DNA of 64,000 bases, from positions 2,738,155-2,802,154 of the forward strand of contig NZ_CP042288.1 in assembly GCF_022559625.1 (NCBI RefSeq), written 5' to 3'. The position numbers were made by a program, and so were the translations under genes. This document shows positions 51,849 to 60,493 of this stretch, in pieces. Each line of letters begins with the position of its first letter. Position 1 is the stretch's first letter. The notes beneath the pieces were generated by a model. That model made no database searches. It saw only the letters and a program-made list of their open reading frames with translations, and was not told the DNA's origin. This DNA is from Aquisalinus flavus (GTDB lineage: Bacteria; Pseudomonadota; Alphaproteobacteria; Caulobacterales; Parvularculaceae).

Positions 51849-52954
51849 GCCTTGGGACCCTTCTTGCCGCCGCCATGACGCCTGCCTTCGGGGTTTTCGT
51901 CAAGCGGCCAGCGCGCGCGCGGGGCGAGGGCGAGGGTCTCGGCCAGTGCCGGCACGCTCCCGGCGGCGAGGCGCTCGGCCCCGGCCAGCGCGATCATCGC
52001 GGCATTGTCGGTGCAATATTTCGCAGGCGGAACGAGCAAGCTCCAGCCTTGGGCTTCGACCAGGGCGGTGAGTGCGGCGCGGATCTGCGTATTCGCCGCC
52101 ACGCCGCCGGCGATGACCAGCCTGCCGCTGTCGCCGGCGGGAATGTCGAAGTCGGCCATCGCCCTTTCGGTCCGGGCGGCGAGATGCCGGGCGGCAGCGT
52201 GCTGGAACGAGGCGCAGATATCGGCGATGTCGCTTCCGCCCAGCGGTGACAGCTCCTCGGCGGCGAGGCGCACGGCTGTCTTCAGGCCGGAAAAGGAAAA
52301 GTCATACCCGGGCCGGTTCAGTAATGGCCGCGGAAAGGTGAACCGGGCCGCGTCGCCGCCCTCGGCGGCGGCCTGCACTTTCGGTCCGCCCGGCTGGCCG
52401 AGACCGAGCAGCTTTGCCGTCTTGTCGAAGGCCTCGCCGGCGGCATCGTCGATCGTCGTGCCGAGGCGGGCATACTGTCCCACGCCATCGACCCGCAATA
52501 GCTGGGTATGACCGCCGGAGACCAGCAGCAGGAGATAGGGGAAGGGGCAATTCTCGGTCAGCCGGGCCGACAGGGCGTGGCCTTCCAGATGGTTGACCGG
52601 GATGAACGGTATGGCCCGCGACAGCGCAAAGGCCTTGGCCGTCATCATCCCGACCATGACCCCGCCGATCAGGCCGGGACCGGCGGTGGCGGCGACCGCG
52701 TCGATACCGCCACCGATACCGTCATCGGTCATACCGGCCTCTGCCAGCGCGCGGGCGACGACCTGGTCTGCCTTCTCGACATGGGCGCGGGCAGCGATCT
52801 CCGGCACGACACCGCCAAAGGCGGCATGGTCATCCTGGGTATGGATGATGTTGGACAGGATTTCGGTCGTGCCGTCTCCATGGCGGCGCAGCACCGCTGC
52901 GGCGGTCTCGTCGCAGCTGGTCTCGATGCCGAGAATGGTGATCGTGTCGCTCAT
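51845..52954 (-). CDS. tsaD: tRNA N6-adenosine threonylcarbamoyltransferase TsaD
   Basis: The 369-residue protein has the ASKHA fold with [16 protein letters not shown], the iron-binding [23 protein letters not shown], and [11 protein letters not shown]; a basic GGGKK-rich tail follows. It builds the t6A base at position 37 of tRNAs that read ANN codons. The frame is open to 53095, but ATG 52954 is the conserved start. It is divergent from hemC, as in many alphaproteobacteria, with a 190-base control region holding a tandem repeat. Confidence 0.96.
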   Translation of the reverse strand: MSDTITILGIETSCDETAAAVLRRHGDGTTEILSNIIHTQDDHAAFGGVVPEIAARAHVEKADQVVARALAEAGMTDDGIGGGIDAVAATAGPGLIGGVMVGMMTAKAFALSRAIPFIPVNHLEGHALSARLTENCPFPYLLLLVSGGHTQLLRVDGVGQYARLGTTIDDAAGEAFDKTAKLLGLGQPGGPKVQAAAEGGDAARFTFPRPLLNRPGYDFSFSGLKTAVRLAAEELSPLGGSDIADICASFQHAAARHLAARTERAMADFDIPAGDSGRLVIAGGVAANTQIRAALTALVEAQGWSLLVPPAKYCTDNAAMIALAGAERLAAGSVPALAETLALAPRARWPLDENPEGRRHGGGKKGPKA

Positions 52955-52986
52955 TGCCGAAAATCCGAATTCTTCCGATTGCGGGG

Positions 52987-53041
52987 CCGGTGCTCTTTCC
53001 GCGTCAGTGCCCTTTTCGCGCCAGTGCCCTTTTCGCGTCAG
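52987..53041. repeat. 17-bp tandem repeat between tsaD and hemC
   Basis: Two nearly identical 17-bp units (CGCGTCAGTGCCCTTTT at 53000-53016 and CGCGCCAGTGCCCTTTT at 53017-53033) are followed by a partial third and preceded by a degenerate one. They lie in the shared promoter region. Confidence 0.8.
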
Positions 53042-53144
53042 GTCAAAACCGCTATGGGAGCGCTCGTGCCTAGACGGAAAACGCCGTCCGGGCAATCATT
53101 CTCCTCGCGCCGCGCCGCGCGCCGCCACCTCAAACGGGATCACC

Positions 53145-54110
53145 ATGCCGGACAGGGCCGAGATCAGCATCGCGTCGAGAAAGTCACCGCTGGCCGTGCG
53201 CCAGTCTGAGATGGTGCGCGCGATGATCCTTGACGCCGTGCCCGATGCCGGCGACATCCCGATCCGCACCTATGTCACCGAGGGCGACCGCCGCCTGTCC
53301 GGCTCGCTTGCCGAGATCGGCGGCAAGGGGCTGTTCACCAAGGAAGTCGAGCAGGCGCTGATGGATGGCGTCGCACGGATCGCAGTGCATTCGATGAAGG
53401 ACATGCCGGCGGAAATGCCCGACGGGCTGATGATCGCGGCGATCCCGGTGCGCGACGATGCCCGCGATGCCTTCCTGTCCCCCATCGCGGCGAGCCCGTG
53501 GCAGTTGCCCGAGGGCGCGGTGGTTGGCACATCCTCCGTGCGCCGCGCCGCGCAGCTGCTGCACCGGCGTCCGGACCTGCAGATCGTGCCGATGCGCGGC
53601 AATGTCGGCACGCGGTTGGGCAAGCTCGCTGCCGGCCAAGCACAGGCGACGTTTCTGGCGGAGGCCGGGCTGCAGCGACTCGATAGGAAAGACGTTGAAA
53701 GGACCGTTTTGGAGCCGGAAGAAATGCTGCCTGCCGTCAGCCAGGGCGTTTTATGCGTCCAGTGCCGGGCCGATGACGACGCAGCGGCGCGTCTTCTGGA
53801 AAAGATCGAGTGCCACCGGACCAGCCTTGCCAGTGCCGCCGAGCGGGCCTTCCTGACCCGGCTCGACGGCTCCTGCCGCACGCCGATTGCCGGGCTGGCG
53901 ACGCTGTCCGGCGACGCATTGCGGTTCCGCGCGCAATTGCTGACACTGGACGGGCGCGAGGAGGTCTATCACGACGAAACCGTGCCCCTGACCGGCGACG
54001 GCTATCGCGCCCGCCTGACCGAGGCGATGGCGCAGGGCCTGCGCATTGCCGAAGACCTTTATGCAGCGGCGACACCGGCGATCCGCCAGCTGATCCGCCA
54101 GGCGCGGTAG
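53145..54110 (+). CDS. hemC: Hydroxymethylbilane synthase
   Basis: The 321-residue enzyme has ASRKSPLAVRQSEMV, GGKGLFTKEVEQALMDG, HSMKDMPAEMP, GTSSVRRAAQL and the cofactor cysteine in LDGSCRTPIAG (Cys244) that holds dipyrromethane. It condenses four porphobilinogens in haem synthesis. ATG 53145 is the conserved start although the frame is open far upstream. It heads the run hemC, hemD, Mic60-like, hemY. Confidence 0.96.
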   Translation: MPDRAEISIASRKSPLAVRQSEMVRAMILDAVPDAGDIPIRTYVTEGDRRLSGSLAEIGGKGLFTKEVEQALMDGVARIAVHSMKDMPAEMPDGLMIAAIPVRDDARDAFLSPIAASPWQLPEGAVVGTSSVRRAAQLLHRRPDLQIVPMRGNVGTRLGKLAAGQAQATFLAEAGLQRLDRKDVERTVLEPEEMLPAVSQGVLCVQCRADDDAAARLLEKIECHRTSLASAAERAFLTRLDGSCRTPIAGLATLSGDALRFRAQLLTLDGREEVYHDETVPLTGDGYRARLTEAMAQGLRIAEDLYAAATPAIRQLIRQAR

Positions 54111-54118
54111 GAGGCGCT

Positions 54119-54835
54119 ATGGGCGACCGCACCGGCCTGATCGTTGTTACCCGCCCGCAGCCCGATGCCGATCTCTTCGCGCGTCAGTTGAACGAGGCAA
54201 ATCTGCCCTCGCTGGTCGCGCCGCTGATTGATATCGACTTCGAAACGACCTCTGAAATCAGGGACGCATCGGCTGTCGCCGTGACCTCGGCGAACGGTGT
54301 CAGGGCGCTGGCGCGCGCCACCACCGACCGGTCGCTGCCTGTCTATGCCGTCGGTCCCGCAAGCGCCGGGGACGCGCGGCGCGCCGGATTTGCCGTCGCC
54401 GGCACCGCCGAAAGCTCGGTCGAGAGCCTTGCCGCGCTGATCGCGGCGTCCGGCGAGCGCGGCCCGGTTCTGCACGTCACCGGCTCTCACCAGGCCGGCG
54501 ATCTCGTCGCGGCGCTGTCGGCGGCAGGTATTTCAGCCTTCGCTCAGCAACTTTATCGCGCCAACGCCGTTCGACAGATGCCGGTCGCGTTGCGCGTCGC
54601 CCTGACCGAGGGCCGGGTCGATGCGGTAACGCTGTTTTCGCCACGCACGGCACGCCTGTTTCGCGGGCTGGTCGAGGATGCGGTACTGTCGGAGTGCCTG
54701 TTGCCGGTGCGGCTGATCTGCCTGAGCCCGGCGGTCGCCAATGCCCTGTCGGGCCTGCGCGCCCATGCTATCATTGCCGCAGGGCAGACGGATGCCCGCG
54801 CAGTCATTGACATTGCCGCTGGCGGGCGCACATAG
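54119..54835 (+). CDS. hemD: Uroporphyrinogen-III synthase
   Basis: The 238-residue protein is weakly conserved, as HemD always is, but has LIVVTRPQPDADLFARQL, AVAVTSANGVRALA, VYAVGPASAGDARRAGF and VTLFSPRTARLF in proper order. It closes hydroxymethylbilane to uroporphyrinogen III. A TAGGAGG ribosome site, partly in the hemC stop codon, precedes ATG 54119; the gap to hemC is eight bases. Confidence 0.92.
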   Translation: MGDRTGLIVVTRPQPDADLFARQLNEANLPSLVAPLIDIDFETTSEIRDASAVAVTSANGVRALARATTDRSLPVYAVGPASAGDARRAGFAVAGTAESSVESLAALIAASGERGPVLHVTGSHQAGDLVAALSAAGISAFAQQLYRANAVRQMPVALRVALTEGRVDAVTLFSPRTARLFRGLVEDAVLSECLLPVRLICLSPAVANALSGLRAHAIIAAGQTDARAVIDIAAGGRT

Positions 54836-54879
54836 AAACGAGACGCGAACGGACGGACGTAACGGGAAGAGAGACTTTC

Positions 54880-56544
54880 ATGGCAGCGGACAAGACCGAC
54901 AAAGACCGGGATGAAAACCGGGACGACAACGGGGCCGAAAGCGACAAGCAAAAGAACGAGACCACGGCGTCTGCGTCCGGCGGCAACAGCGAACCGGAAG
55001 AGGTCGAGACCGAGATCGTCAATGAAGAGCCATCCGATGCGGAGGTCGAAGACCATTCCGGGTCCGAAACGGCCCATGACGAGGAGGGTTCTCCGTCCGG
55101 TGATGAAAAGGCGGCCAAGCCGGGCGGGATGATGTCGCCCGGACTGATCCTCGCTGGCATTTTGGTATTGGTCGCGTGTTTCACGCTGTTTTCCTATTGG
55201 TCGCGCGATGGCGATGACCGCGATCCGGCGGTGGCGCAGAATGACGCGAGCCCGCTCGCTGCCGCCCTTGACGGGGCGCCGGAGCCGGGCGATCCGCAGG
55301 ACGTGCCCGCCGGGGAGACACCGGCGGTACCGTCCACCACGCGCGACGACACCCAGATCGCCGAAGTGCCTTCTGAGAAGACCGGCAACCAGTCCGACGA
55401 GATGAAGCAGGCCGCCCGCACCGGGCGGGAGACAGAGACGGACGCCGGTGACGACACGCCGGACTCCACGCAAGACGACGCAACGGACGATACGGCAGCC
55501 GAGACCGCCCCCCTGACAGCTGGCCAGCTCGCCCAGCAACGCCGCGAAGCCGCCGCCGAGCGCGCCCGCCAGCGCCGCGAGGGCGAGGAACAACAGACCC
55601 GCACGGCGGAGTCCGAGCCTGAGGCGGAAGACGCTGCAACGGCTGCGCCGTCCGGTGACGCGGCACAGCAGACGGCGCAGGCCTCCGGGGCACGGCAAGA
55701 CAGCGAGGCCCAGGACAGCGAGACACAAGACAGCGAGGCACAAGACAGCGATCCGCGAACCGACGGGACGCAGACACCTGCCCCGGCCCGCGAAGCGCGG
55801 CCCGAGACGGCAACCGGCGCGGTGACGGCTGAAGCCGAAACCGATACGGCCCTGCAGGAGACGAGAGCGGCCCTTGCCGAGCAGCGCCAGACCACTGCCC
55901 GCCAGGCGCGCGAGATCGAGGCCCTGCGCCGCGAGGTCGACACCGCGCTGGCCGAGCAGGACCGCCGCTCGCAGCAGCGCATCGGGCGGCTGGAACAGCG
56001 TATCGAGCAGATCCAGACGCAGGATGTCGCTGCCGCGACGAAACAGGCAGCGATCGCGCTCGCCGTGTCCAACCTGCAGCGTCAGATGTATTCCGGCCGG
56101 CCCTATGGTGACCAGCTCGCCGTGCTCGAACGGCTGACCGGCGACAGCGCGCCGGTGCGCCAGCTGCGCGAGCGTGCCGGGGATGGCCTGCCGCCGATCA
56201 GCTATCTTCAATATTCCTTCCTCGATGCAGCGCGCTCCGCCCTTGCCGCGGCGCGGCGCGAGGAGGCGACGAGCCCGCTCGGCCGGTTCTGGGCGAATTT
56301 CGTCGGCCTGTTCTCCGTTCGCAGGACCGGTCCGCAAAGCGGTGATAGTCCGTCTGCGATCATTTCCCGTGCCGAAGCGAGCCTTGAGAATGGCGACCTT
56401 GACGCGGCACTGCGGGAATTGTCGGCGCTGGACGGGGAACCGGCGGATGCGATGGCGCCGTGGATCGAGGAGGCGCGCGCCCGGGTCGAGGCCGACCAGA
56501 CGCTCGACGCCCTGACCAACACTGTTCTCAGCCAGACCGGCTGA
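54880..56544 (+). CDS. Alphaproteobacterial Mic60/mitofilin-like protein
   Basis: The 554-residue protein has an acidic N-terminal region of about 85 residues, one membrane helix (GLILAGILVLVACFTLFSYW), a long Gln/Asp/Glu-rich disordered part with a tandem repeat, a coiled coil (about 330-390, for example QARE-IEALRREVDTALAEQ), and a C-terminal helical mitofilin-type domain. This order and the location between hemD and hemY mark the bacterial relative of mitochondrial Mic60, which shapes inner membrane folds. It starts 44 bases after hemD. Confidence 0.85.
   Translation: MAADKTDKDRDENRDDNGAESDKQKNETTASASGGNSEPEEVETEIVNEEPSDAEVEDHSGSETAHDEEGSPSGDEKAAKPGGMMSPGLILAGILVLVACFTLFSYWSRDGDDRDPAVAQNDASPLAAALDGAPEPGDPQDVPAGETPAVPSTTRDDTQIAEVPSEKTGNQSDEMKQAARTGRETETDAGDDTPDSTQDDATDDTAAETAPLTAGQLAQQRREAAAERARQRREGEEQQTRTAESEPEAEDAATAAPSGDAAQQTAQASGARQDSEAQDSETQDSEAQDSDPRTDGTQTPAPAREARPETATGAVTAEAETDTALQETRAALAEQRQTTARQAREIEALRREVDTALAEQDRRSQQRIGRLEQRIEQIQTQDVAAATKQAAIALAVSNLQRQMYSGRPYGDQLAVLERLTGDSAPVRQLRERAGDGLPPISYLQYSFLDAARSALAAARREEATSPLGRFWANFVGLFSVRRTGPQSGDSPSAIISRAEASLENGDLDAALRELSALDGEPADAMAPWIEEARARVEADQTLDALTNTVLSQTG
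55699..55758 (+). repeat. 15-bp tandem repeat inside the Mic60-like gene
   Basis: Four units of 15 bases encode the residue pattern DSEAQ, DSETQ, DSEAQ, DSDPR in the disordered periplasmic linker. The unit keeps the frame, so copy number can vary without harm. Confidence 0.85.
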
Positions 56545-56612
56545 GAACAGGCGCTTGCGCCGCTCGCCGACGCTGATAATCGACTAAACGCCTTATAAGG
56601 ACGAAGCCGCCG

Positions 56613-58235
56613 ATGATCCGCATCCTGATATTCATCCTGGTATTGACGCTGGCCGCAGCGGGGCTGACAGCGCTGCTGGCGGTCGACGGCAACATCCATA
56701 TCCGGTTCGGCGATTATGTCTATTTCAATCCGGCGGCGCCGACGCTGATCGGCATCTCGATCCTGCTGGCCCTGCTGATCGTCACTGTGCTGATCATCAG
56801 CTATCTGATGCGCCTTCCGGAGAAATTGCGCGGCAAGCGCCGCGACTCCCAGCGCCAGAAGGGGATTATCTCGCTGACGCGGGGTCTGGAAGCTGTCGCC
56901 GCCGGCGATGCCTCCGATGCCCAGCGGCACGCAAAGAATGCCCAGCGCCAGCTGGAAGAGCCGGCGCTGACCCGGCTGCTGACGGCCCAGGCAGCGCAGC
57001 TCGCCGGTGACCACGAAACGGCCGAGGCCAGCTTCTCCGCCATGCTGGAAGCGCCGGAGACGGAGTTTCTGGGTCTGCGCGGGCTTTACCTGCAGGCCGT
57101 CGGTGCCGGCGACATGAAGGCGGCCAAGGGCTATGCCGACCGCGCCTTCAAGCTGCGGCCCAATGCGCGCTGGGCCTATGAATCCGTGTACCAGCTGTCA
57201 GTCGAGCGCGGGTCTTGGTCCGATGCGCAGTCGGCATTGAAGCTGGCCAGCCGCAACGGGCTCGAAGATGGCGAGCATGTCAAGCGCCACGAGGCGGCGC
57301 TGATCACGGCGCGGGCCTATGCTGCGGATGCCTCCGGCGAGCGGGACGATGCGCTGTCCGATGCGAAGGATGCCTTCAAGCTGGCGCCGGACTTCCCGCC
57401 CGCCGCCGTCCTCGCCGCGCGGCTGGAAGCCGGCAAGAGCCGCCGCAAGGCGGTCAAGATCCTCGAACAGGCCTGGGCCGCGCGCCCGCATCCGGCGATC
57501 CGCCAGACCTGGCTGGACGTGCATTCGGATCTTGCGCCGGACGAGCGCGTCGCGACCCTGCCGCGCCTTGCCGGCCAGAACCCGCACGACCAGCAGAGCC
57601 AGCACCTGCTGGCCGAGGCCGCCATCGCGCAGGGCAATCACGACAAGGCCCGCGACATCCTGCAGCCGCTGTTCTCGCGCCGTCCGACGGTGCGCACCTT
57701 CACGCTGATGGCGCAGGCGATGAAAGCCCGGTTCGGCGAGGAAGCCGCCGAACCCTGGCTGGAGAAGGCGGCCCATGCACCGGCGGAGCCGGGCCCGGGC
57801 GCCGATGGCACATTCCACTTTTCCACCGATGGCTGGCGCCGCCTCGTCATGGAGTTCGGCGATCATCACCGCCTGTCACCGCCGCCGCTGGAAGAAATGA
57901 CCGCCGCGATGTCGCAGGACGAGGTGCTGATGCTCGCCGCCCCGCCACCCGTGCCTGAGCCGCCTGCGCCCGAGCCTGAACCGGAAGCGGTCCCTGAGGA
58001 TGTCGTTGCCGACGGGAGTGCCACGGTCGAGGCGACGCCCGAAACCTCCCCTGCCGCAGAGCAAGACAAACCCGCCGCGCCGCAAGCGGGCACGTCAGGC
58101 GAAAAACCGGCTGCAGAAGACCTTTCTGCACAGGAGCGCAAGCGCGCCGAGCAGGAGAAAGAACTGAAGGAAAAGGAAGCGACCCTGTCCGCAGCGGGCA
58201 TGGGCGGCGGCATGTATGACGAGGACGAGCGCTAG
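56613..58235 (+). CDS. hemY: HemY-like membrane TPR protein
   Basis: The 540-residue protein has two N-terminal membrane helices (ILIFILVLTLAAAGLTALLA and PTLIGISILLALLIVTVLII) framing a periplasmic loop, then a HemY N-terminal region with LRGKRRDSQRQKGIISLTRG and about eight TPR-like helical pairs, and an Ala/Pro/Glu-rich tail. It is the proteobacterial HemY found with hemC and hemD, not the oxidase of the same name in Bacillus; its exact role is unknown. Its TAG stop is the first part of repeat copy B. Confidence 0.9.
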   Translation: MIRILIFILVLTLAAAGLTALLAVDGNIHIRFGDYVYFNPAAPTLIGISILLALLIVTVLIISYLMRLPEKLRGKRRDSQRQKGIISLTRGLEAVAAGDASDAQRHAKNAQRQLEEPALTRLLTAQAAQLAGDHETAEASFSAMLEAPETEFLGLRGLYLQAVGAGDMKAAKGYADRAFKLRPNARWAYESVYQLSVERGSWSDAQSALKLASRNGLEDGEHVKRHEAALITARAYAADASGERDDALSDAKDAFKLAPDFPPAAVLAARLEAGKSRRKAVKILEQAWAARPHPAIRQTWLDVHSDLAPDERVATLPRLAGQNPHDQQSQHLLAEAAIAQGNHDKARDILQPLFSRRPTVRTFTLMAQAMKARFGEEAAEPWLEKAAHAPAEPGPGADGTFHFSTDGWRRLVMEFGDHHRLSPPPLEEMTAAMSQDEVLMLAAPPPVPEPPAPEPEPEAVPEDVVADGSATVEATPETSPAAEQDKPAAPQAGTSGEKPAAEDLSAQERKRAEQEKELKEKEATLSAAGMGGGMYDEDER

Positions 58236-58336
58236 AGCATCGTGCGCCCAACCGGGCGCACAAAGATCCTCTAAATCATTGAAGTAGATGAACTTTCTGC
58301 GTTCAAATGATTCGATTTGAATGCAGGTTGTTCTAG
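58232..58336. repeat. Dispersed two-hairpin repeat element, copy B
   Basis: Starts CTAGAGCA, with the hemY stop codon TAG inside, and ends TGTTCTAG, so the ends form an inverted repeat with one mismatch. First hairpin GTGCGCCC-AACC-GGGCGCAC (58242-58261), second CTGCGTTCAAAT (58297-58308) with ATTTGAATGCAG (58315-58326) and loop GATTCG. Stems match copy A at 24367 in form while several paired bases differ. Confidence 0.87.
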
Positions 58337-58339
58337 TTT

Positions 58340-58642
58340 CTAGCGGTCTTCCCTGGGGCGATAGGCCTTCGCCTTGCCCGCAGCCTTGCCCACAGCGTTG
58401 GCCGGCCCGACCGTCTCCGTCTCCGGACTGCCAGGGTTGTTCTGGTCCTGTCCCTGCACGCGCGCCCTGATCGCGGCCGCCCCGGTCACGTGCAGCGTGT
58501 CCCCAGCGCCGCCATCACCGTCATCATCTTTCAGCGCCAGCGGCCCGAGAGCGCCGTCGCGGCCTGCATCGGCATTACGGATATACCAATAGGCAAGCAT
58601 GGCAAATATGCCCAGCATCATGAGAAAGGCGATGGAATTCAT
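58340..58642 (-). CDS. Small membrane-anchored protein of unknown function
   Basis: The 100-residue product has an N-terminal helix (AFLMMLGIFAMLAYWYI) and a polar, probably cytoplasmic or periplasmic disordered tail rich in Gly, Asp and Ala with a basic end (KAKAYRPREDR). It ends directly beside repeat copy B. The ATG 58642 has no strong ribosome site. It is divergent from the short-chain dehydrogenase gene. No family is recognised. Confidence 0.6.
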   Translation of the reverse strand: MNSIAFLMMLGIFAMLAYWYIRNADAGRDGALGPLALKDDDGDGGAGDTLHVTGAAAIRARVQGQDQNNPGSPETETVGPANAVGKAAGKAKAYRPREDR

Positions 58643-58729
58643 GGCACGGTGGTCCCGCTGTCACTGATCAACGACACGAGGATAGCGTGGCTGTCCTAAG
58701 CCGATATTAACCGCAATGGGGATCGGAGC

Positions 58730-59536
58730 ATGGACGAGTATCAAGGGAAATGGGCGCTGGTGACCGGCGCGTCTGCCGGGCTCGGCGCTGAATTCGCGCG
58801 CCAGCTCGCGGCACGGGGCTGCCATGTTATCGTCACGGCCCGCCGGCAAGAACGGCTCGAGGCCCTGGCGGCAGAGCTGCAGGACCAGGGTGTGCAGACG
58901 GTGATCATCCCCGCCGACCTCGCCAGTCCCGAGGCGCCGGGCGCGATCATGGCGGCGCTGCGCCAGAAGCAGATCTCGCCCGATATCCTCGTCAACAGTG
59001 CCGGCTTCGGCCTGACCGGGGAGTATACCGACCGCAGCTGGGCCGAGCAGGGCGATTTCCTCCAGCTGATGGTCACCGCCTGCGCGGCGCTGGCCCATCA
59101 TTGCCTGCCCGGCATGCGCGAACGCGGCTGGGGCCGGGTGATCAATGTGTCATCGGTCGCCGGGCTGGTGCCGCCCTCTGCCGGGCATACGCTGTATGGT
59201 GCCAGCAAGGCGTTCCTCGTCAGCTTCACCCAGTCACTGGCCGCCGAAACCGCAAGGGACGGGATCGGATGCTGCGTCGTCTGTCCCGGCTTTACCTATA
59301 CGGAGTTTCACGACGTCAACGGCACACGCGAGGCGTTGAACCGGGCGATGCCGGACTGGATGATGCTGCACGCCGATGACGTCGCCGCCGGCACCCTGAA
59401 GGCGGCAGACAGAGGGCATACTGTCCATGTTCCCGGCTGGCAGTACAAGACGATCGTCGCGCTGGCGCGGATCATGCCGCTCTGGCTTGCCGAGAAGATC
59501 GCCAGGGCCCAGCAGGGGCGGTATCGCAAGACATAG
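58730..59536 (+). CDS. Short-chain dehydrogenase/reductase
   Basis: The 268-residue protein has the classical SDR pattern: ALVTGASAGLGAEFARQL for the cofactor, LVNSAGFGLTG (the NSAG variant of NNAG), catalytic Ser in INVSSVAG and YGASKAF with Tyr and Lys. A basic residue after the glycine motif (TARRQ) favours NADPH. It belongs to the DltE-like subgroup; substrate unknown. The C-terminal VALARIMPLWLAEKI suggests membrane contact. Confidence 0.9.
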   Translation: MDEYQGKWALVTGASAGLGAEFARQLAARGCHVIVTARRQERLEALAAELQDQGVQTVIIPADLASPEAPGAIMAALRQKQISPDILVNSAGFGLTGEYTDRSWAEQGDFLQLMVTACAALAHHCLPGMRERGWGRVINVSSVAGLVPPSAGHTLYGASKAFLVSFTQSLAAETARDGIGCCVVCPGFTYTEFHDVNGTREALNRAMPDWMMLHADDVAAGTLKAADRGHTVHVPGWQYKTIVALARIMPLWLAEKIARAQQGRYRKT

Positions 59537-59559
59537 GGCTTCCGACAAACCGCACGAAA

Positions 59560-59593
59560 AAGCCGCCCGCAAAGAAACGCATGCGGACGGCTT
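59560..59593 (-). terminator. Terminator between convergent SDR and outer membrane protein genes
   Basis: AAGCCGCCCGC and GCGGACGGCTT form an 11-bp stem with one mismatch and a 12-base loop. On the minus strand it is followed by a run of five T, so it terminates the outer membrane protein transcript; it may also stop the opposite one. Confidence 0.75.
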
Positions 59594-59633
59594 CAGGGGG
59601 GACTCTACTGACGCACTGTACTGTAGTGGAGGC

Positions 59634-60419
59634 CTAGAACGTGTAGCGATAGCCCGCTTCCAGCACATAGCTGGAGTTCTCGACGTCAAGGTCGGCAGGG
59701 AAGAGATCGACTTCGACCTCGACATCCGACGTGCCGCGATAGCGGATATTGGTCAGGAGCGAGGATGTTTCGTTGAGCGCGAAATCCAGGCCGCCGACGA
59801 ACTGATAGGCGAAAACCGTGCCGCCATCGCTGGCGATGTCCACGCCGGAGGGCGAGTAATCGACATCGACGAAGCCTGCACCAAGGCCGGCGCCGACATA
59901 GGGCGTCAGGCGGGTGTTGTTGTCGAAGTCGAGATAGGCATTGGCGAGCAGATAGGTGGTGCGGATATCGCCCTGACCATCGGCGACGATCTGCGCGACA
60001 TTGGCACCGAGCGGCGTCGTCTGGCCCTGGATCAGCACGGCGGCATCCACGGCATCGATGCTCATGCCGGCGGCCTCGACCATGCGGTGGGCTTCGACGT
60101 CATTCGATGCATAGGCGAGCTCTGCCTCGAGCCGGAACATGCCGTAATCCTTGCCGACAGCGGCGCCGAATGTATAGCCATCGTCAAAATCGGTTTCCCA
60201 GCCGACTTCGGTACCCTCGGGCAGGTTCGCGCCATCGAGTGCCGTGCCGGTGCCGGTGATGAAGAACGGGCGATTGAACTGGCCCGAATTGTCGGAGTTC
60301 TGCTGGCTGTTGATACCCAGCGTGCCGGATACGTAATAGTCATAGTCCTGTGCTGCTGCAGACGTCGCAAAACCCGCAATAGCCAGCGCACTTATCCCCA
60401 GAAAGTGTCCGTATTTCAT
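59634..60419 (-). CDS. Outer membrane beta-barrel protein
   Basis: The 261-residue product has a signal peptide (MKYGHFLGISALAIAGFATS, cut after AAAQ) and alternating beta strands typical of an eight-stranded porin-like barrel: RTTYLLANAYLDFDNN, LTPYVGAGLGAGFVDVDY, and a final strand VLEAGYRYTF ending in Phe, the recognition signal for the BAM machine. GGAGGTAA precedes the ATG. Related to the OmpA-like/opacity surface proteins; function unknown. Confidence 0.9.
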   Translation of the reverse strand: MKYGHFLGISALAIAGFATSAAAQDYDYYVSGTLGINSQQNSDNSGQFNRPFFITGTGTALDGANLPEGTEVGWETDFDDGYTFGAAVGKDYGMFRLEAELAYASNDVEAHRMVEAAGMSIDAVDAAVLIQGQTTPLGANVAQIVADGQGDIRTTYLLANAYLDFDNNTRLTPYVGAGLGAGFVDVDYSPSGVDIASDGGTVFAYQFVGGLDFALNETSSLLTNIRYRGTSDVEVEVDLFPADLDVENSSYVLEAGYRYTF

Positions 60420-60493
60420 TGTTACCTCCAGTGTAGTTTTTTGCTTGGAGCTACAATCTGGGGTCTGTTGCTGGTTCGTCATCTCACGGGCAG

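Noticed and set aside
56613-58235. Protoporphyrinogen oxidase
   Set aside because: The name HemY is shared, but this is the membrane TPR protein and has no flavin-binding motif.
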